From the NCBI GenBank assembly GCA_964562855.1, contig CAZLVB010000019.1:1-14484 (forward strand): DNA of 14,484 bases, given 5' to 3'. Both the position numbers and the translations under genes were made by a program. The DNA comes from 2-12-FULL-41-17 sp964562855 (GTDB lineage: Bacteria > Patescibacteriota > Microgenomatia > Curtissbacterales > GWA2-41-24). Positions 11,836 through 14,484 of this stretch are shown here, in pieces (position 1 is the first letter of the stretch; each line of letters begins with the position of its first letter). The notes below the pieces were generated by a model. It worked only from the letters and a program-made list of their open reading frames with translations. It had not been told where the DNA came from and did no database searches.

Positions 11836-12710
11836 TGATAGCCCGCGATTGGTTTAATAAGGCTCAATCAGAGTGTTGGGCAATTGGTGCATTTAATGTC
11901 GATAACCTTGATATTTTTAAGGCTATTTGTGCTGCTGCCCAGAAGAAAAAATCACCGGTGATGGTTGAGTTTTCTGCAGGGGAAGTGGGATATTTTGGGC
12001 TTGAAAATATTGTGGATTTGGTTGCAAATGCAAGAGAGCATTTTGAGATTCCCATTCTTTTAAATCTGGACCACGCGAAAAATGTCGAAGACTGTTTGGC
12101 AGCCGTTGAGAAAACTTTCGACGAGGTGCATTTTGACGGTTCAGGGATGGAGATTTCGGAAAATATCAGCAGTTGTAAAAAAGTGGTCGAAGCAGCAAGG
12201 CACCTGCCTGCCGGCAGGCAGGTTTTGGTTGAAGGAGAGATCGATCGGGTTTCTGGTACAAGCGAGGTCCATGATGAGCAGATTGATTTGACGGCCCTTA
12301 AAAATTCTTATACGGATCCGGCCCGCGCGGCAAAATTTGTGCAGGAGACCGGTGTTGATATATTTGCGGCCATTTTTGGCAATGTTCACGGTACATTTCC
12401 AATCCAGCCGGATTTGGATTTTGGACTGTTGGCAAAAATTAAAGAGGCTCTGTCCGCTACTTTTCTTTCACTTCATGGAGGTTCGGGTATACCTGCGGAT
12501 CAGATAAAAGAAGCGATAAAAATTGGCAAAATAGTTAAAATAAATGTCAATACAGAACTGCGAGTAGCCTTTCGCGATGCTTTAAGTGAAAAAATGCAGG
12601 AGTTGCCAGAAGAGGTTACATACTACAAATTGAATCCGGATGTAATTGAATCTGTGATGGCTGTGGTCGAAGGGAAGATAGATGTCTTTGGCAGTGCAGA
12701 TAAAGCCTAA
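11835..12710 (+). CDS. fba: Class II fructose-bisphosphate aldolase
   Basis: Zinc-dependent aldolase that cleaves fructose 1,6-bisphosphate to two triose phosphates in glycolysis. Family motifs: LNLDHAKN (75-82, with the catalytic Asp and zinc His), VHFDGSGMEISENI, VEGEIDRVSGTSE, NVHGTF (zinc His), LHGGSGIP and KINVNTELR (phosphate loop). The 291-residue length is normal. Two departures are A after DH where Gly is common, and an in-frame palindrome adding LPAGRQ before VLVEGEI. I chose ATG 11835 because TAGGAG (11825-11830) is well placed; the frame is open further upstream but that part lies in the preceding gene. A tagatose-bisphosphate substrate cannot be excluded. Confidence 0.92.
   Translation: MIARDWFNKAQSECWAIGAFNVDNLDIFKAICAAAQKKKSPVMVEFSAGEVGYFGLENIVDLVANAREHFEIPILLNLDHAKNVEDCLAAVEKTFDEVHFDGSGMEISENISSCKKVVEAARHLPAGRQVLVEGEIDRVSGTSEVHDEQIDLTALKNSYTDPARAAKFVQETGVDIFAAIFGNVHGTFPIQPDLDFGLLAKIKEALSATFLSLHGGSGIPADQIKEAIKIGKIVKINVNTELRVAFRDALSEKMQELPEEVTYYKLNPDVIESVMAVVEGKIDVFGSADKA
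12202..12223 (+). repeat. Perfect 22-base palindrome inside fba
   Basis: The arm ACCTGCCTGCC is followed at once by its exact complement, with no loop. In frame it encodes LPAGRQV between EAARH and LVEGEI, where class II aldolases have fewer residues. LPAGRQ peptides of this origin are, from memory, common in proteins of candidate phyla radiation genomes. Confidence 0.9.
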
Positions 12711-12718
12711 ACTTTTTC

Positions 12719-12748
12719 TTGCAAAGCCGATTCTTTTTTTGGTAAAGT
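12719..12748 (+). promoter_or_regulatory. Promoter candidate for the cupredoxin gene
   Basis: TTGCAA (12719-12724) and TAAAGT (12743-12748) are 18 bases apart, just after the fba stop. Transcription from about 12755 would include the whole structured element copy 2 in the 5' leader. Confidence 0.4.
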
Positions 12749-12772
12749 AAATCCCAATACTTGAAATGGAAG

Positions 12773-12841
12773 CCCACCCGATCTTACTTTAAGCCTTTTC
12801 AGTACTATCCGTACACGGCTTAAAGAGCGATCTTTGGTGGG
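12773..12841 (+). other. Structured element, copy 2 (5' leader of the cupredoxin gene)
   Basis: Outer stem CCCACC/GGTGGG (12773-12778, 12836-12841) with GATC/GATC (12780-12783, 12829-12832); internal loop TTACT (12784-12788) opposite AGAGC (12824-12828); second stem TTAAGCC/GGCTTAA (12789-12795, 12817-12823); then TTTTCA, hairpin GTAC-TATCC-GTAC (12802-12814) and AC. Loops equal those of copy 1 while stems differ by paired changes. It ends two bases before a very strong Shine-Dalgarno, a position from which folding could control translation (inference). Confidence 0.65.
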
Positions 12842-12843
12842 TG

Positions 12844-12854
12844 AAGGAGGTGAT
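12844..12854 (+). promoter_or_regulatory. Very strong Shine-Dalgarno sequence
   Basis: AAGGAGGTGAT is a full-length complement to the 16S rRNA 3' end and lies nine bases before the ATG at 12864. Most other genes here have weak or no such site, so this gene is likely highly translated or tightly switched. Confidence 0.8.
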
Positions 12855-12863
12855 GCATAAGCA

Positions 12864-13268
12864 ATGGTTAATATCAAAAAGATGGCAGTATTTGGAGCGG
12901 TTGTTTCTTCCGCTTTGATTCTTTCCGCATGCAATTTGTATAAGAGTCCGGCAACAAGTACCGCACCGACGGAGCAGGAAGCAACTACCACGCCAGTTGG
13001 GGGTAATGTAGTAACTTATTCTGACAGTGGTTTTTCGCCAGCTGTGCTTACAGTTAAAGTGGGTGAGAGTGTTGAATTTAAAAACGACTCAGCTACAAAC
13101 ATTCAAGTCAATTCGGCACCACATCCGACACATACACAGTTTCCTGAGCTAAACATTGGGCAGATCGCACCGGGGGAAAGCAAATCGGTAACTTTCACCG
13201 CAGCTGGAACTAAAAAATATCACAATCATCTCAATGCCAGTGAGAACGGGTCGATTGTGGTAGAGTAA
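12864..13268 (+). CDS. Cupredoxin-fold lipoprotein lacking the blue-copper cysteine
   Basis: Exported protein: basic start, hydrophobic segment and lipobox LSAC with C23 as the lipid site, then a Thr/Pro/Ala-rich linker (about 28-46). The remaining domain has the plastocyanin-like layout: VTYSDSGFSPAVLTVKVGESVEFKND, a His-containing loop (H87, H90), the APGESKSVTF strand and a C-terminal loop. In type 1 copper proteins that loop holds Cys, His and Met; here it is YHNHLNASENG (H120, H122), with no Cys or Met. It may bind copper in a type 2 manner or another metal, or no metal. The 134-residue length suits a single domain. Located in or on the cell envelope. Confidence 0.85.
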   Translation: MVNIKKMAVFGAVVSSALILSACNLYKSPATSTAPTEQEATTTPVGGNVVTYSDSGFSPAVLTVKVGESVEFKNDSATNIQVNSAPHPTHTQFPELNIGQIAPGESKSVTFTAAGTKKYHNHLNASENGSIVVE

Positions 13269-13269
13269 G

Positions 13270-13298
13270 TTGCGCATAATTAAACTATAGGTTATAAT
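13270..13298 (+). promoter_or_regulatory. Promoter giving a leaderless DUF3105 mRNA
   Basis: TTGCGC (13270-13275) and a perfect TATAAT (13293-13298) with 17-base spacing. The -10 ends six bases before the ATG at 13305, so the mRNA should start at the start codon; no Shine-Dalgarno is present. Confidence 0.7.
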
Positions 13299-13304
13299 AA
13301 TACT

Positions 13305-13856
13305 ATGTCAAGAGTACCTTTATTGGTCTGGTTTTTAATTCCGACGATTCTGATCGTCGGTCTTGGAGCGTGGTTTTTTTCCAAGACTACCAGTTTCGGT
13401 CAAGTTGAGGATTCCGTATTGCCCGCAAAAGTTTCCAACCCCGTTGAAGGGGTGGTCGAATACGGAATCGTTGGCAGAGATCATATCAGCCAGGGTGCAA
13501 GTGGATCCGGCTATAACTCTAATCCGCCTTCTTCCGGTCCTCACTGGGGGGCTGCGGCTAAAAATGGCGTTTATGAGACACCTTTGGCAGACGAACAATT
13601 GATCCACAATTTGGAACATGGACATGTTTGGATAGCTTACAGACCAGACGTGTCGGACGATGTCAAAAACAAACTCGGGGAAATTGTTGTCAAGGATGAC
13701 TGGAAGGTCGTACTTGCACCCCGAGACAAAAACGATTTGGCAATTGCTTTAGTTGCCTGGGGCAGGGTTCTTGAAATGGATGAGCCTGATTATGGGAAAA
13801 TTGAAGACTTCATTAAAGTTTATAGAAATCGTGGTCCGGAGAAGACGCCTAGTTAA
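13305..13856 (+). CDS. DUF3105 membrane-anchored protein
   Basis: An N-terminal membrane segment (about residues 5-25, VPLLVWFLIPTILIVGLGAWF) is followed by an exported domain. Motifs YNSNPPSSGPHWG (65-77), GVYETPLADEQLIHNLEHGHVWIAYRP (about 83-109) and LVAWGR are characteristic of DUF3105. The conserved histidines (H75 and the HNLEHGH cluster) suggest a metal site, but no function is established to my knowledge. It follows the cupredoxin gene, so the two may act together in the cell envelope, perhaps in metal handling (inference). The C-terminal residues RNRGPEKT are encoded by a 25-base sequence that is repeated just after the gene. Confidence 0.85.
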   Translation: MSRVPLLVWFLIPTILIVGLGAWFFSKTTSFGQVEDSVLPAKVSNPVEGVVEYGIVGRDHISQGASGSGYNSNPPSSGPHWGAAAKNGVYETPLADEQLIHNLEHGHVWIAYRPDVSDDVKNKLGEIVVKDDWKVVLAPRDKNDLAIALVAWGRVLEMDEPDYGKIEDFIKVYRNRGPEKTPS

Positions 13857-13900
13857 CGATTCCTGCGCTATGCTAAGAAATCGTGGTCCGGAGAAGACGC
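13824..13900 (+). repeat. 25-base direct repeat at the end of the DUF3105 gene
   Basis: Bases 13824-13848, the end of the coding sequence, recur exactly at 13876-13900, 52 bases on. The 27 bases between hold CGATTCCT, which pairs with the start of the second copy (AGAAATCG) with one mismatch. The second copy would read RNRGPEKTHHK plus stop. It supplies CCGGAGAAG, the nearest purine stretch upstream of the next ATG (13912). Confidence 0.85.
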
Positions 13901-13911
13901 ACCATAAGTAA

Positions 13912-14268
13912 ATGGTTGAGGTAATTCAAGACAAGGAAGTTTGCGGATACGCAAGAGCCAGGTTTTCAGAGGCTTCCAGATTCGTTTCGCGGGCAGTTCA
14001 AACATTTAACATGACCGCATTTTCTCCGGTTAAAGCAGGCATAGTTTCAGCGGTTGGCAGATTTTGGGATGGCGAAGGTGAGATGACCGATAGGGATTGT
14101 TACAGAAGGCTGGGGGAGTACGGCCGTTTGGTAGTTTCTGCTTGTCGTGGAGAGAGTGTTGATCAGCAAAAAATTGACGAATTAATGCATATTGTTGCGG
14201 AAGTTTCTTTAAAATGGCCCAAAATAACATCCGATAAGGCTAGCGATTTGGCAACACTGCCTAAATAA
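13912..14268 (+). CDS. Hypothetical helical protein, 118 aa
   Basis: I do not recognise this protein. It appears all-helical and soluble, with segments such as VCGYARARFSEASRFVSRAVQTF, PVKAGIVSAVGRFWDG, CYRRLGEYGRLVVSACRG and QQKIDELMHIVAEVSLKW. It has three cysteines (C11, C63, C78), not in a recognisable metal motif, and no signal peptide. The start is the first ATG; the ribosome site is weak. Its last eight bases overlap the end of the convergent transaldolase gene. Confidence 0.65.
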   Translation: MVEVIQDKEVCGYARARFSEASRFVSRAVQTFNMTAFSPVKAGIVSAVGRFWDGEGEMTDRDCYRRLGEYGRLVVSACRGESVDQQKIDELMHIVAEVSLKWPKITSDKASDLATLPK

Positions 14269-14484
14269 GAGGTTTTTGGCCGCTCTTTTTAAAATCTTCT
14301 AAAAATTTCGCGAGTCCTGCATCAGTTAACGGATGGTGGACAAGCTTTTCCAAAACATCGTATGGGCAAGTTGCGATATCAGCACCTGCTAACGCTGCTT
14401 GTTTAACATGAAGCGGAGATCGTACAGATGCAAAAAGAATCTGCGTTTCAAAACCATAGTTGTCATAAATCTGGCGCATTTCCG
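14261..14484 (-). CDS. Transaldolase / fructose-6-phosphate aldolase, C-terminal part
   Basis: Minus-strand gene whose 5' part lies beyond the right edge; about 73 residues are visible. QIYDNYGFETQILFASVRSPLHVKQAALAGADIATCPYDVLEKLVHHPLTDAGLAKFLEDF matches, in segments, the small transaldolase/FSA family (ASxRSPxHV, AALAGADIAT, HPLTDxGxxKFL). These enzymes transfer or cleave dihydroxyacetone units on a Schiff-base lysine, which is outside the visible part. With rpiB and fba nearby it fits the non-oxidative pentose phosphate pathway. The stop is the complement of 14261-14263. It converges on and overlaps the 13912 gene by eight bases. Confidence 0.92.
   Translation of the reverse strand, partial: EMRQIYDNYGFETQILFASVRSPLHVKQAALAGADIATCPYDVLEKLVHHPLTDAGLAKFLEDFKKSGQKPLI

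Noticed and set aside
12773..12841. Structured elements as intrinsic terminators
   Set aside because: Neither copy is followed by a T-run, and copy 2 is directly followed by a strong ribosome site and a gene.

Overview
The window is a gene-dense stretch (about 42% GC by eye) from a bacterium with small, tightly packed genes. It suggests the candidate phyla radiation (Patescibacteria), perhaps a Microgenomates-like lineage. This is inference, from compact operons with ATGA overlaps, a very short SufD, and in-frame palindromic repeats that add peptides such as SLRAKRSNL and LPAGRQV to conserved enzymes. UGA is used as a normal stop, so the UGA-glycine code of Gracilibacteria/Absconditabacteria does not apply.

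Layout. (1) 136-1158 is a thioredoxin reductase and 1211-1657 an unknown protein. (2) 1802-8327 is an iron-sulfur cluster assembly (SUF) region: an Rrf2-family regulator, a small unknown protein, an EVE-domain protein, another small unknown, SufC, SufB, a 176-residue SufD-like protein, a small membrane protein, a soluble Rieske protein, SufS and SufU. (3) 8430-8654 is a ferredoxin with three cluster cysteines, followed by a VIT/CCC1-type Fe/Mn transporter (8832-9557) and an FAD/NAD(P)H oxidoreductase (9658-10962). (4) 11001-12710 is sugar-phosphate metabolism (RpiB, a membrane protein, class II aldolase). A transaldolase-family gene enters on the minus strand at the right edge. (5) 12864-14268 holds a cupredoxin-fold lipoprotein, a DUF3105 protein and an unknown.

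Working together: SufS and SufU would mobilise sulfur, SufB-SufC-SufD would build clusters, and the Rrf2 protein (three Cys) would sense cluster status. The Rieske protein, ferredoxin and oxidoreductase are plausible clients or electron carriers, and the VIT protein would handle iron. RpiB, aldolase and transaldolase join glycolysis to the non-oxidative pentose phosphate pathway.

Most unusual is the non-coding layer. Two copies of a structured element (8711-8803 and 12773-12841) share identical internal-loop bases while their stems differ by compensatory changes. At least five palindromic repeats sit in frame inside conserved enzymes. Degenerate period-7 repeats recur at gene edges. Three genes have a -10 box exactly six bases before the start codon, implying leaderless mRNAs. 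A sufB-tail-like fragment lies between sufB and sufD. No tRNA, rRNA, CRISPR array or transposase gene was seen, and no gap without a gene exceeds 300 bases.
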